Of a stretch of 64,000 nt of DNA, positions 24,333-32,116 are shown piece after piece. The notes beneath the pieces were generated by a model, which saw nothing but the letters and a program-made list of their open reading frames with translations, made no database searches and was not told where the DNA came from. Within the stretch, counting starts at the first letter, position 1. Each line of letters opens with the position of its first letter. The DNA is from Arthrobacter bambusae (lineage in GTDB: Bacteria; Actinomycetota; Actinomycetes; Actinomycetales; Micrococcaceae), in assembly GCF_022606295.1 (NCBI RefSeq), contig NZ_JAHHZS010000015.1:46450-110449 (forward strand). Reading direction: 5' to 3'. The position numbers and the translations under genes were made by a program.

Positions 24333-26435
24333 ATGACCAGTACCGCAGTCGCTCCGGAAGCCACAACCGTTGAAACCGTGCCCAGTTTCGTCCAGGGCGA
24401 GTGGTGGACCCCCAGCGCCGACGCCACCGCGGGCGTGCCCGTCCGCGACGCCAGCACGGGCGAGATCCTCGCAACGGTCAACACCGACGGACTGGACCTT
24501 GCCGGCGTCGTGAACTACGGCCGTGCGGTGGGCCAGCGCGAGCTCGGCAAGCTCACCTTCCATCAGCGTGCCCTCAAGCTCAAGGAACTGGCGCAGTACC
24601 TCAACGGCCGGCGCGAGGAGTTCTACACCTCGTCCTTCAAGACCGGCGCCACCAAGATCGACTCGATGGTGGACATCGACGGCGGCATCGGGGTGCTCTT
24701 CACCTTCGGATCGAAGGGCCGTCGCGAACTGCCGAACTCGCAGGTCGTGGTGGACGGTCCCATGGAAGTCCTGTCCAGGGACGGTTCCTTTGCCGGCGAG
24801 CACATTTACACCCGCATCCCGGGCGTCGCGGCGCAGATCAACGCCTTCAACTTCCCCGTGTGGGGAATGCTCGAGAAGTTCGCGCCCGCGTTCATCGCCG
24901 GCGTCCCCACCATCGTCAAGCCAGCCACCCCCACCGGTTACGTTGCCGCCGTCGTGGTCAAGGCAATCGTCGAGTCGGGCATCCTCCCGGAAGGCTCGCT
25001 GCAGCTCATCTCGGGATCCGCCCGCACCCTGCTGGACCACCTCGACTACCGCGACATTCTCGCCTTCACCGGCTCCGCCTCCACCGCCAACTCGCTGAAG
25101 TCCCACGTCAACGTGGTCCAGGGCGGCGTCCGCTTCACCTCGGAAACCGACTCCCTCAACGCCGCCATCCTCGGCCCCGACGCCGTGCCCGGCACCCCGG
25201 AGTTCGACGCGTTCATCAAGTCGGTCGTCACCGAAATGACGGTCAAAGCCGGCCAGAAGTGCACCTCGATCCGCCGCACCATTGTGCCCCAGGCCCTGGT
25301 GTCCGACGTCGTCGCCGCCATCGGTGCGCGGGTGGACGAGCGCGTCGTGGTCGGCGACCCCCGCGCAGAGGGCGTCACAATGGGCGCCCTCGCGTCCCTC
25401 GAGCAGCTCGCCGACGTCCGCGCCGCAGTGCAGTCAATGCTCGACGCCGGTGGTGAGCTTGCGTACGGGACGCTCGATTCGCCGTCGGTCACCTCGCTCG
25501 ACGGCACCGTCGGTGTCGTGGAGGGTGGAGCGTTCATGTCTCCGGTCGTCCTGAGCTGGGCCGACGTGGACTCGGAAGCAGTCCACTCGCTCGAGGCATT
25601 CGGTCCGGTGTCTTCCGTGATCGGGTACTCGGACCTCGACGACGCCGTCCGCCTCGCCGCCCGCGGTGGCGGCTCCCTCGTGGCCTCCGTGTGCACCAAC
25701 GATCCTGCGGTCGCCCGCGAATTGGTGACCGGAATCGCGGCGCACCACGGCCGCGTCCTGATGCTCAACCGCGAGGACGCCCGTTCGTCCACCGGGCATG
25801 GTTCGCCTGTGCCGCACCTGGTCCACGGCGGACCGGGCCGCGCCGGTGGCGGCGAGGAACTCGGTGGTATCCGCTCCGTCATGCACCACATGCAGCGCAC
25901 CGCTATCCAGGGCTCGCCGAACATGCTCACCGCAGTGACCGGAGTCTGGCACGCAGGCGCGGACCGCAACTTCACAGTGGAGACGGAAGGTACGCACCCG
26001 TTCCGGAAGTCGCTTGCTACTCTGCGGATCGGTGACGCCGTGCGGTCCGAACTGCGGCAGGTCACCCTGGACGACATCACCGCCTTCGCCAACTCCACCG
26101 GCGACACCTTCTACGCCCACACCAACCAGGAAGCGGCCGAAGCCAACCCGTTCTTCCCGGGAATCGTGGCGCACGGCTACCTGCTGCTCAGCTGGGCCGC
26201 CGGATTGTTCGTGGAGCCGGCGCCGGGCCCGGTCCTGGCCAACTACGGCCTGGAGAACCTGCGCTTCATCACGCCCGTGGCCGCAGGGGATTCGATCCGC
26301 GTCACGCTCACGGCCAAGAAGATCACCCCCCGCGAGACCGACGAATACGGCGAGGTAGCCTGGGACGCTGTGCTGACCAACCAGAATGACGAAATCGTAG
26401 CCACCTACGACGTCCTGACCCTCGTCGAGAAGTAA
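24333..26435 (+). CDS. paaZ: Bifunctional oxepin-CoA hydrolase / semialdehyde dehydrogenase PaaZ
   Basis: PaaZ opens the oxepin-CoA ring and oxidises the resulting aldehyde with NADP. The 700-residue protein has an N-terminal aldehyde dehydrogenase domain (residues about 10-530), with IPGVAAQINAFNFPVWGMLEKFAPA and the catalytic cysteine in VKAGQKCTSIRR. A C-terminal MaoC-like hotdog hydratase domain (about 560-695) carries the catalytic Asp/His segment GDTFYAHTNQEAA..PFFPGIVAHGYL. E. coli PaaZ has the same order and 681 residues. The start follows GGAAGGA. It is transcribed alone from an operator-bearing promoter. Confidence 0.95.
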   Translation: MTSTAVAPEATTVETVPSFVQGEWWTPSADATAGVPVRDASTGEILATVNTDGLDLAGVVNYGRAVGQRELGKLTFHQRALKLKELAQYLNGRREEFYTSSFKTGATKIDSMVDIDGGIGVLFTFGSKGRRELPNSQVVVDGPMEVLSRDGSFAGEHIYTRIPGVAAQINAFNFPVWGMLEKFAPAFIAGVPTIVKPATPTGYVAAVVVKAIVESGILPEGSLQLISGSARTLLDHLDYRDILAFTGSASTANSLKSHVNVVQGGVRFTSETDSLNAAILGPDAVPGTPEFDAFIKSVVTEMTVKAGQKCTSIRRTIVPQALVSDVVAAIGARVDERVVVGDPRAEGVTMGALASLEQLADVRAAVQSMLDAGGELAYGTLDSPSVTSLDGTVGVVEGGAFMSPVVLSWADVDSEAVHSLEAFGPVSSVIGYSDLDDAVRLAARGGGSLVASVCTNDPAVARELVTGIAAHHGRVLMLNREDARSSTGHGSPVPHLVHGGPGRAGGGEELGGIRSVMHHMQRTAIQGSPNMLTAVTGVWHAGADRNFTVETEGTHPFRKSLATLRIGDAVRSELRQVTLDDITAFANSTGDTFYAHTNQEAAEANPFFPGIVAHGYLLLSWAAGLFVEPAPGPVLANYGLENLRFITPVAAGDSIRVTLTAKKITPRETDEYGEVAWDAVLTNQNDEIVATYDVLTLVEK

Positions 26436-26444
26436 CCCCCTTCC

Positions 26445-26495
26445 GACGCCCGCTCACGTATGGGGGTGTTTGGCCGGACGCTCGCTCACTGTGCC
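26445..26495. repeat. Family B element, degenerate half copy
   Basis: GACGCCCGCTCACGTATG and GACGCTCGCTCACT lie 32 bp apart just after the paaZ stop. The spacing and sequence match the left half of the elements in the 44.6-kb array. Confidence 0.6.
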
Positions 26496-26504
26496 TGCAT
26501 ACGT

Positions 26505-26534
26505 GGAACGCTCCCCAGCACTGGGGAGCGTTCC
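26505..26534. terminator. Perfect bidirectional hairpin between paaZ and the GYD gene
   Basis: GGAACGCTCCCCAG and CTGGGGAGCGTTCC are perfectly complementary 14-base arms separated by CA. It is placed in a convergent gap. No T-tract follows on either side, so it may be a processing or transcript-stabilising hairpin as well as a terminator. Confidence 0.7.
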
Positions 26535-26548
26535 GTGTCTGAGGAGTT

Positions 26549-26869
26549 CTATTGCCCTGGGGCGCGGTATGCCGGGGTCTTCTTGGCCGCTTCGTCGAGA
26601 TCCTCAACCGTCATGAGCGGCTTCAAATGCAGGCGCACTGCGCCAGTCGCATTGATCATGAGTGACAGGGCGGCGGCGCTAGCCGCGTCAGGGATTTCGA
26701 AGACCCCGACGACGTCGGTCTCGCCGAAAGCGTAGTAGAAACATTCGAGCGATCCGTCTACGGATTTGAGTGCATCGACCACAGCATCGCGGCGCTTGGT
26801 GCCGCCCTCGCGCAACAGCCCGTTGATTCCGTCGCCGACGTAGTTTGCTTCGAACAGATATTTCGTCAT
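26549..26869 (-). CDS. GYD domain protein
   Basis: The 106-residue protein starts MTKYLFEANYVGDGINGLLREGGTKRRDAVV and continues SLECFYYAFGETDVVGVFEIPDAASAAALSLMINATGAV. This is the ferredoxin-like dimeric GYD family, with a GETD motif replacing the name-giving GxYD turn. Its role is unknown; members are small cytoplasmic proteins. It converges on paaZ and shares the intergenic hairpin. Confidence 0.85.
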   Translation of the reverse strand: MTKYLFEANYVGDGINGLLREGGTKRRDAVVDALKSVDGSLECFYYAFGETDVVGVFEIPDAASAAALSLMINATGAVRLHLKPLMTVEDLDEAAKKTPAYRAPGQ

Positions 26870-27079
26870 TGTCTTCCCGTCCCGTGATGTCCAGGACTCG
26901 GGCCTCCTGCGGTGCTCCCATCACCCGTTGAGGGAAGGTCCCGGAGTTGTTCCCCTGCGAGGGGGCTTTGCACATCGTAGGCCGAGGCTGCCGCCCTGAC
27001 AACGGGCCAGACCAAAGTTTGCTCACGAGGTCTTTCCGATCGCGTGCGGCGTAAGATTTTTTGCGTAGGAGGTGGCGAA

Positions 27080-27487
27080 GTGAACCTAGCACTGAGAACA
27101 GCCACAACCGTCTTGCCCGTCGACGACGTGGACCGAGCCCGCAGCTTCTACGCAGAGAAACTCGGCCTCCCTCATCGCGGCATGACCTGGGATGGAAATG
27201 ATTTGTTCGGCATCGATGGTGGTCCCATGCTGCAGTTGATGCCCATCAAGGACGGCATGCATTCATCGCACACTGCCCTTTCCTTTGAAGTCAGCGACAT
27301 CGAGCGGACAGTCGACGAAATGGAGGCGAGCGGCGTCGAATTCCGGGATTATGATCTCCCCGAGCTCAAGACCGAACACCACATTTGTACTACCGACGCC
27401 GATCGTTGCGCCTGGTTCATGGACACGGAAAACAATGTCCTCTGCGTCCACGAAAGCTTGGGTATCCAGGCCGAATACCAGCTCTGA
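27080..27487 (+). CDS. VOC/glyoxalase family protein
   Basis: The 135-residue protein starts with GTG (MNLALRTATTVLPVDDVDRARSFYAEKLGLP) after a perfect AGGAGG seven bases upstream. VDDVDRARSFYAEKLGL is the standard entrance of one VOC half; SFEVSDIERTVDEMEASGVEF opens the second, and MDTENNVLCVHE closes it with the usual metal-site glutamate. The substrate is unknown. Its promoter region is divergent from the GYD gene. Confidence 0.87.
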   Translation: MNLALRTATTVLPVDDVDRARSFYAEKLGLPHRGMTWDGNDLFGIDGGPMLQLMPIKDGMHSSHTALSFEVSDIERTVDEMEASGVEFRDYDLPELKTEHHICTTDADRCAWFMDTENNVLCVHESLGIQAEYQL

Positions 27488-27505
27488 AAAGCATCACCGC
27501 ACCAC

Positions 27506-27607
27506 GCAGAACGCTCGCTCACTTTTTAGTGAGCGAGCGTTCTGCCAATTGGGGATATATGTGAGCGGGCGTCGGTTGAAAGGGCCGTATATGTGAGCGG
27601 GCGTCCG
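27506..27607. repeat. Family B cluster with perfect 18-bp hairpin
   Basis: GCAGAACGCTCGCTCACT and AGTGAGCGAGCGTTCTGC are perfect 18-base arms around TTTT (27506-27545). Two more GTGAGCGGGCGTC boxes follow, with TATATGTGAGC spacing typical of family B. It fills the convergent gap between the VOC gene and paaR and would terminate both. Confidence 0.8.
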
Positions 27608-27649
27608 GGGGCTGCAGGGAGAGGGACGGAGGGGTGCCCCGGAACCGTC

Positions 27650-28261
27650 CTACGCCGAGGCGTGCAGGCCGTCGAACGCCATGGTGATGACGTCGTCGGC
27701 CAGGCGCTGCGGGGAGAGCGAGCCGCCCGGTTTGTACCACTCCACGATCGAGTTGATGGTGCCGAACAGGAGCCGGGTCACGGTGCGGGGATCGATGTCC
27801 TGGCGCAGCGTGCCTTCTTCTCGGGCGGCCGAGATCAGCGCGGCCACCTTGTGGTCGAAGGCACGACGCCGTTCCAGGGCGTCGCGCTCAATGTCGGTGT
27901 TGCCGCGGAGCCTCAGGAGCAACGTGACGAAAGGCAGCCGGTCCACCAATACGGCGATGGTCTGCCGGAGGACAAATTCCAAACGGGCATCCGCTGCCCC
28001 CGTCACAGCCTCGGGCTGTTCCAGGATGGCCTCGAGCCCACCGAGGGCGTGCTCAAGCGCGAGCTTCAGGAGGTCACCCTTGGACGGCACATGGTGGTAG
28101 ATGGCCGACTTTGAGATTCCGAGGTTTTCGGCCAGAATGCCCATGGACGTGGCGTCGTAGCCGTGGCGGTTGAAGACGTCGACGGCGATGAGCAGCACTG
28201 ATTGCTGGTCGTATCCGGGGCGTCCCCGCTTGGTTACTGTTTCACTAGGCATGCTGGCCAT
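27650..28261 (-). CDS. paaR: TetR family repressor of phenylacetate genes
   Basis: The 203-residue regulator starts MASMPSETVTKRGRPGYDQQSVLLIAVDVFNRHGYDATSMGILAENLGISKSAIYHHVPSKGDLLKLALE, a standard TetR helix-turn-helix with the SAIYHHVPSK recognition region. The C-terminal ligand-binding helices include LRLRGNTDIERDALERRRAFD and TRLLFGTINSIVEWYKPGG. It lies downstream of paaI-paaK on the same strand with an operator-like site in the 44-bp gap, so it probably represses itself and the paa genes, with phenylacetyl-CoA as expected inducer. The start could also be 9 bp downstream (MPSET). Confidence 0.85.
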   Translation of the reverse strand: MASMPSETVTKRGRPGYDQQSVLLIAVDVFNRHGYDATSMGILAENLGISKSAIYHHVPSKGDLLKLALEHALGGLEAILEQPEAVTGAADARLEFVLRQTIAVLVDRLPFVTLLLRLRGNTDIERDALERRRAFDHKVAALISAAREEGTLRQDIDPRTVTRLLFGTINSIVEWYKPGGSLSPQRLADDVITMAFDGLHASA

Positions 28262-28283
28262 TTTCTCATGAACGTTCGGTTGA
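28262..28283 (-). promoter_or_regulatory. PaaR-type operator before paaR
   Basis: The core TGAACGTTCGGTTGA, read on the other strand as TCAACCGAACGTTCA, matches the other four sites. It abuts the paaR start codon within the paaK-paaR gap, suggesting autoregulation. Confidence 0.65.
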
Positions 28284-28305
28284 TCCGTGTATCCGCCGGG
28301 CCACG

Positions 28306-29658
28306 TTACCTCTTGGGTCGCATGTCGTAGACGCGGCGCAGTTTGCCGTTGGAACGCTCGAGCGAACCCGGCTCCACGACGTCGACGACGCACGAAGAAC
28401 CCACGTGGATCTTGATCTGCTCGCGCAAGGCGTGTGCCGCCGTCGTGCCCGCCTCGACGGAGACGTTCTCGCGGCGCTCAATCTTGACCGTGAGCGAATC
28501 CATACGCTTGCCTTCGGGGCGGGTGAGCTCGAGCTGGAAGTGCGGGCTGAGCTCGGGGATGCGCAGGGCGATTTCCTCGATCTGCGAGGGGAAGAGGTTC
28601 ACGCCGCGCAGGATGATCATGTCGTCGCTGCGGCCGGTGATGCGGCCCATGCGGCGGTGCGCGGGGCGGGCGGTGCCGGGCAGCAGGCGGGTGAGGTCCT
28701 TGGTGCGGTACCGGATGATCGGCAGCGCTTCCTTGGTGAGCGAGGTGAAGACGAGTTCGCCCGGTTCGCCGTCGGCCAGCACGGCACTTTCCCCGCGCGA
28801 GGGATCGAACGGATCGATGATCTCCGGCCGGAAGTGGTCCTCCCAGATGTGGCAGCCATCCTGGGTCTCCACGGCCTCGCCCGCTACGCCCGGGCCCATG
28901 ACCTCAGAGAGCCCGTAGATGTCGCACGCTTTGATGTTCATGGTGGTTTCGAGCTCGTGCCGCATTTCCTCGGTCCACGGTTCGGCTCCGAGCACCGCGT
29001 ATTTGAGCGAGGTCGACGCCGGATCGACACCCATGTGGACCATCGCGTCGGCGATCGTGAGCAGGTAGGTGGGCGTTGCCAGGATGGCATCCGGCTTGAA
29101 GTCCTGGATCAGCTGGATCTGGCGTTCGGTCTGGCCGCCGGACATCGGGATGACGGTGCACCCCAACGCTTCGGCACCCGCGTGGGCGCCGAGGCCGCCG
29201 GTGAACAGGCCGTAGCCGTAGGCGTTGTGGACCTTCATGCCGGGGCGGACTCCTGACGCCCGGAGCGAGCGGGCGACCAGGGTGGCCCAGTTGGCGAGGT
29301 CGTTTTTGGTGTACCCGACGACGGTCGGCCGGCCCGTGGTACCCGAGCTCGCGTGGATGCGGGCTACTTCGTCCTGGGGCACGGCGAACATGCCGAAGGG
29401 GTATTCCTGGCGGAGGTCTTCTTTGGTGGTGTACGGGAACTTGCCGAGATCGGACAGTTCGCGGAGATCGGAGGGGTGGACGCCGGCGTCGTCGAACTTG
29501 CGCTTGTACAGCGGGACGCGATCGTAGGCGTAGGCCACGGTGTGCTGGAGGCGGCTGAGCTGCAGGGCCTCGAGCTCGTCGCGGGAGATGGTTTCTTCGC
29601 GATCCAGCTGTGCGGTGTGAAGCGGTGCGTCGGGAGCGGCGACGGTGTTCTGTGTCAT
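28306..29658 (-). CDS. paaK: Phenylacetate--CoA ligase
   Basis: PaaK converts phenylacetate, CoA and ATP to phenylacetyl-CoA, the entry step. The 450-residue ligase begins MTQNTVAAPDAPLHTAQLDREETISRDE. The family segment RLQHTVAYAYDRVPLYKRKFDDAGV, the P-loop ARIHASSGTTGRPTVVGYT, the DIYGLSEVMGPGVAGE block and the hinge TGRSDDMIILRGVNLFPSQIEE are typical of PaaK. The ATG at 29658 is preferred to an upstream one that would add 21 low-complexity residues. It follows paaI by 7 bp. Confidence 0.95.
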   Translation of the reverse strand: MTQNTVAAPDAPLHTAQLDREETISRDELEALQLSRLQHTVAYAYDRVPLYKRKFDDAGVHPSDLRELSDLGKFPYTTKEDLRQEYPFGMFAVPQDEVARIHASSGTTGRPTVVGYTKNDLANWATLVARSLRASGVRPGMKVHNAYGYGLFTGGLGAHAGAEALGCTVIPMSGGQTERQIQLIQDFKPDAILATPTYLLTIADAMVHMGVDPASTSLKYAVLGAEPWTEEMRHELETTMNIKACDIYGLSEVMGPGVAGEAVETQDGCHIWEDHFRPEIIDPFDPSRGESAVLADGEPGELVFTSLTKEALPIIRYRTKDLTRLLPGTARPAHRRMGRITGRSDDMIILRGVNLFPSQIEEIALRIPELSPHFQLELTRPEGKRMDSLTVKIERRENVSVEAGTTAAHALREQIKIHVGSSCVVDVVEPGSLERSNGKLRRVYDMRPKR

Positions 29659-29665
29659 GGTCTTC

Positions 29666-30148
29666 CTACTTCTTGGAGATGGTGCGGCTGCGGCCACGGA
29701 ACTCGGCGATGAGCTCGCCATAGCTGCCCGGATCCTCGGACGACCCGGCTGCGGCAGCTTGGCTTGCGTCGGCCGCGAAGATTTGGATGTCGTACAGGCC
29801 GCTGCGGCCGTTGTTGGCGCGGCGGTTCGCGACGGCGGTGATCACCTGGCCTTGATAGGCCGGCTTCAGGAAGTTGATGTCGACGCCGGCGGCGACGGTG
29901 ATGGTCTCGGCTTCCGACGGCGAGGGGTTGGCCGGGTTGCATGCCAGGGCAAACGCTGAATCAGCGAAGGCGAAGATCATTCCGCCGTGGGCCATTCCGA
30001 AGCCGTTGAGCATTTCCTGCCGGAGCTTCATGCGGACGGTGGCGTGGCCGTCGTCGACCTTGAGCACCTCCAGGCCCATCCACTCGGAGGCGTAGTCGTT
30101 CTTGAGGATCTGGTGCTGCGCTGCGCCAGAAAGGGTGGTCTCAACCAT
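29666..30148 (-). CDS. paaI: Hydroxyphenylacetyl-CoA thioesterase PaaI
   Basis: PaaI hydrolyses stalled aromatic CoA thioesters and frees CoA. The 160-residue hotdog protein shows RQEMLNGFGMAHGGMIFAFADSAFALACN (about residues 43-71), whose N-G-x(3)-HGG motif is the PaaI active site, and INFLKPAYQGQVITAVA. A C-terminal extension of about 20 residues (ASQAAAAGSSEDPGSYGE) is rich in Ala/Ser. It is the first gene of paaI-paaK-paaR, with an operator 23 bp upstream. Confidence 0.92.
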   Translation of the reverse strand: MVETTLSGAAQHQILKNDYASEWMGLEVLKVDDGHATVRMKLRQEMLNGFGMAHGGMIFAFADSAFALACNPANPSPSEAETITVAAGVDINFLKPAYQGQVITAVANRRANNGRSGLYDIQIFAADASQAAAAGSSEDPGSYGELIAEFRGRSRTISKK

Positions 30149-30170
30149 GCGTCATTGCCTCCAGCTTTAT

Positions 30171-30192
30171 TTACCGAATGTTCATTAGGTAA
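30171..30192 (-). promoter_or_regulatory. PaaR-type operator of paaI-paaK-paaR
   Basis: A 22-bp dyad has arms TTACCGAATG and CATTAGGTAA around TT; nine of ten arm positions pair. It lies 23-44 bp before the paaI start. It is the most symmetric of the five sites. Confidence 0.78.
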
Positions 30193-30277
30193 TCCCAGTT
30201 TGCTTGAACTGTCAAGAGGTGACCGCCCGGCGGGCCCGATCCGGACCCCAAGAAACCCGACGTAGTAGCCTCGAGTC

Positions 30278-30832
30278 ATGCCGCTCATCGAACTGCCCAT
30301 CCGGACTGCGAGGCTCGTGCTTCGCCGATTCGAGGCCACTGACCTGGAGCGATTCCACGGCTACCAGTCACTGCCCGGGACTGCCAGGTTCCTGCTCCGG
30401 CAGGAATTGACCCTCACGCAGTCCATGGAAGCGCTCGGCCGTTACGCCAACTTCACCTTCGAGCAAGAGGGTGACTGGGTGTGCCTCGCCATAGAGCGCG
30501 CGGACTCGCCGGGGCTGCTTGGCGAAGTGGTCCTCAAGTGGCTGCCGGGCACGGGGCAGGCCGAAATCGGCTGGATCCTCGCTCCGGAAAGCCGGGGCCA
30601 GGGCTACGCCGCCGAGGCGGCCGAGGCCGTCCTCCGCCTGGGTTTTGAGAAGCTGATGTTCCACCGGATCGACGCCAAATTGGATGCCCTGAACACCTCG
30701 TCGTCGGGATTGTGCGAGCGACTTGGGATGCGCCGGGAAGCGGAGCTTGTGGACAACTGGCATTACAAGGGCCAATGGTCCACTGAAGTCATCTACGCGA
30801 TGCTCGACTCGGAGTGGCGCGCGCGGAAATAG
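30278..30832 (+). CDS. GNAT acetyltransferase, RimJ/RimL type
   Basis: The 184-residue protein begins MPLIELPIRTARLVLRRFEATDLERFHGYQ, a hallmark of RimJ/RimL-type acetyltransferases. The acetyl-CoA loop is in IGWILAPESRGQGYAAEAAEAVLRLGFEKL (the RGQGYA turn), followed by RIDAKLDALNTSSSGLCERLGMRREAELVDNWHYKGQW. It may acetylate an amino group on a protein or small molecule. It is monocistronic, facing the response regulator gene in the same direction. Confidence 0.9.
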   Translation: MPLIELPIRTARLVLRRFEATDLERFHGYQSLPGTARFLLRQELTLTQSMEALGRYANFTFEQEGDWVCLAIERADSPGLLGEVVLKWLPGTGQAEIGWILAPESRGQGYAAEAAEAVLRLGFEKLMFHRIDAKLDALNTSSSGLCERLGMRREAELVDNWHYKGQWSTEVIYAMLDSEWRARK

Positions 30833-30934
30833 CGTTCGCTACCCGGACAAAGCGGACTTACGCCGACATGCGCGAGAATAGCGGTACCGCCGGTGTTAAG
30901 GTGGGCTGAGCATAAGAGAGATGGGGATCTTGAC

Positions 30935-31750
30935 GTGGGCGCATCGGGCGTGGCTGTAGTAATCGAGGATGACGATGACATCCGTGAGGTAGTCCATGCC
31001 GTCCTCGAGGCATCGGGCCTGGAGGTTTACGCGGCCGGAAACGGCATCGATGGCGTGGATGCCGTCCGCCGTCACAACCCCGACGTGATCACCTTGGACC
31101 TTGGCCTGCCGGACATTGACGGGATCGAGGTCACCCGTCGCGTCCGGGAGTTCAGCGACGCCTACATCATCATGCTCACTGCCCGCGCGCGCGAAGTGGA
31201 CACCCTGCAAGGGCTGTCCGTCGGCGCCGACGACTTTGTCACCAAGCCCTTCCGCCCCCGCGAGCTCCTGGCCCGGGTTGAGACGCTCCTCCGCCGGCCC
31301 CGCGGCAGCAAGCTTTTGAGCGGTTCCGCGGGGAGCACGACGGCGGAGCTGCCGCCGGCCCAGGCGCTGAACTCGCCAACCGCACCCACAACCGTGATTT
31401 CGGGGGCTGAGCCCTCAGGGCTGGAACACAACGGCCTCTTCCTTGACGTGGCCACGCGGACTACCCGGGTGGATAACGAAGAGGTGCAATTGACCCGCAC
31501 CGAGTTCGACCTCCTTCAGGCCCTGATGGAGGCTGGACGCGTTGTCCGAAGCACTACTGGGCTTGCCCGCTGGCTCCATGCCAGGGAGTACGAAACCGGA
31601 GGCTACGTCAGCGAATCCGAAGAGCGTGCGATCCAGGTACACATCGCCAATCTGCGACGGAAACTCGGCGATTCGGCGCAGTCGCCGCGTTGGGTTGAAA
31701 CCGTGCGCGGCGTCGGTTACCGGCTGGCAGCAAAGACGTCCGAAAACTGA
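30935..31750 (+). CDS. OmpR/PhoB-family response regulator (set 1)
   Basis: The 271-residue regulator has a receiver domain (VVIEDDDDIREVV; phosphorylation site Asp55 in VITLDLGLPD; Lys104 in FVTKPF) and a C-terminal winged helix (about residues 175-265; VQLTRTEFDLLQALMEAG, IQVHIANLRRKLGD, VRGVGYRLAA). The linker of about 50 residues is Ser/Ala/Pro-rich and unusually long. A GTG start at 30935 is chosen because it gives the same N-terminus as the paralogue at 53.6 kb. A small secreted protein gene follows at 82 bp and a histidine kinase converges beyond it. Confidence 0.9.
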   Translation: MGASGVAVVIEDDDDIREVVHAVLEASGLEVYAAGNGIDGVDAVRRHNPDVITLDLGLPDIDGIEVTRRVREFSDAYIIMLTARAREVDTLQGLSVGADDFVTKPFRPRELLARVETLLRRPRGSKLLSGSAGSTTAELPPAQALNSPTAPTTVISGAEPSGLEHNGLFLDVATRTTRVDNEEVQLTRTEFDLLQALMEAGRVVRSTTGLARWLHAREYETGGYVSESEERAIQVHIANLRRKLGDSAQSPRWVETVRGVGYRLAAKTSEN

Positions 31751-31756
31751 GCCAAT

Positions 31757-31790
31757 CTTAAGCGAACCTTTAACGAGCCTCTTTACGCTG
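31757..31790 (+). promoter_or_regulatory. 11-bp-phased direct repeats before the small secreted protein
   Basis: TTAAGCGAACC (31758-31768) and TTTAACGAGCC (31769-31779) agree at eight of eleven positions and are followed by the weaker TCTTTACGCTG (31780-31790). An 11-bp direct repeat is the usual binding pattern of OmpR/PhoB regulators such as the gene just upstream. It ends 42 bp before the start codon. Confidence 0.5.
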
Positions 31791-31832
31791 GGAAAGTCAA
31801 CTTCGGATTTTTACGGCTCAAAGGAGCACTGC

Positions 31833-32018
31833 ATGAAAAAATTCGCCGCAACACTTCTCATGACGGGCGTGCTCGCTATTGGTGGATTTGTCACCCCCGC
31901 CAACGCCGCCCCGAAGCACGACACCACGAGCACCACGAGCACCACGAGCTCCACAGTAACGACGGTTAACACCGGCACTGTTGTCCACTACGCCTCGATC
32001 GGTTGGTGGCCCAACTAA
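31833..32018 (+). CDS. Small secreted Thr/Ser-rich peptide
   Basis: The 61-residue peptide starts MKKFAATLLMTGVLAIGGFVTPANA-APKHD, a clear Sec signal peptide with cleavage after ANA (residue about 25), preceded by AAAGGAG. The mature part is about 36 residues: a Thr/Ser stretch (TTSTTSTTSSTVTTV) and the tail VVHYASIGWWPN. The last two codons and the stop lie in family A copy 5. It follows the response regulator gene and may be its target or a cell-surface signal. No family is recognised. Confidence 0.75.
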   Translation: MKKFAATLLMTGVLAIGGFVTPANAAPKHDTTSTTSTTSSTVTTVNTGTVVHYASIGWWPN

Positions 32019-32075
32019 CTCACAGTAGATGCCGTTTTGGCGCCTCATAACGGCATCTACTGCCAGTTACTTGGG
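32010..32075. repeat. Family A 66-bp palindrome, copy 5
   Basis: It starts CCCAACTAACTCACAG and ends CTGCCAGTTACTTGGG. The inner arms are AGATGCCGTT and AACGGCATCT; relative to other copies both arms changed in step (GTCGTT to GCCGTT, AACGAC to AACGGC), so pairing is kept. It supplies the stop codon of the small secreted peptide. Confidence 0.88.
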
Positions 32076-32116
32076 TAGACGCACATAGAACACCGCCCCG
32101 GAGTCAGCGGCGCGCC

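Noticed and set aside
24401..25456. 351-codon plus-strand frame within paaZ
   Set aside because: It is an arginine-rich +1 frame of paaZ without motif or ribosome site.
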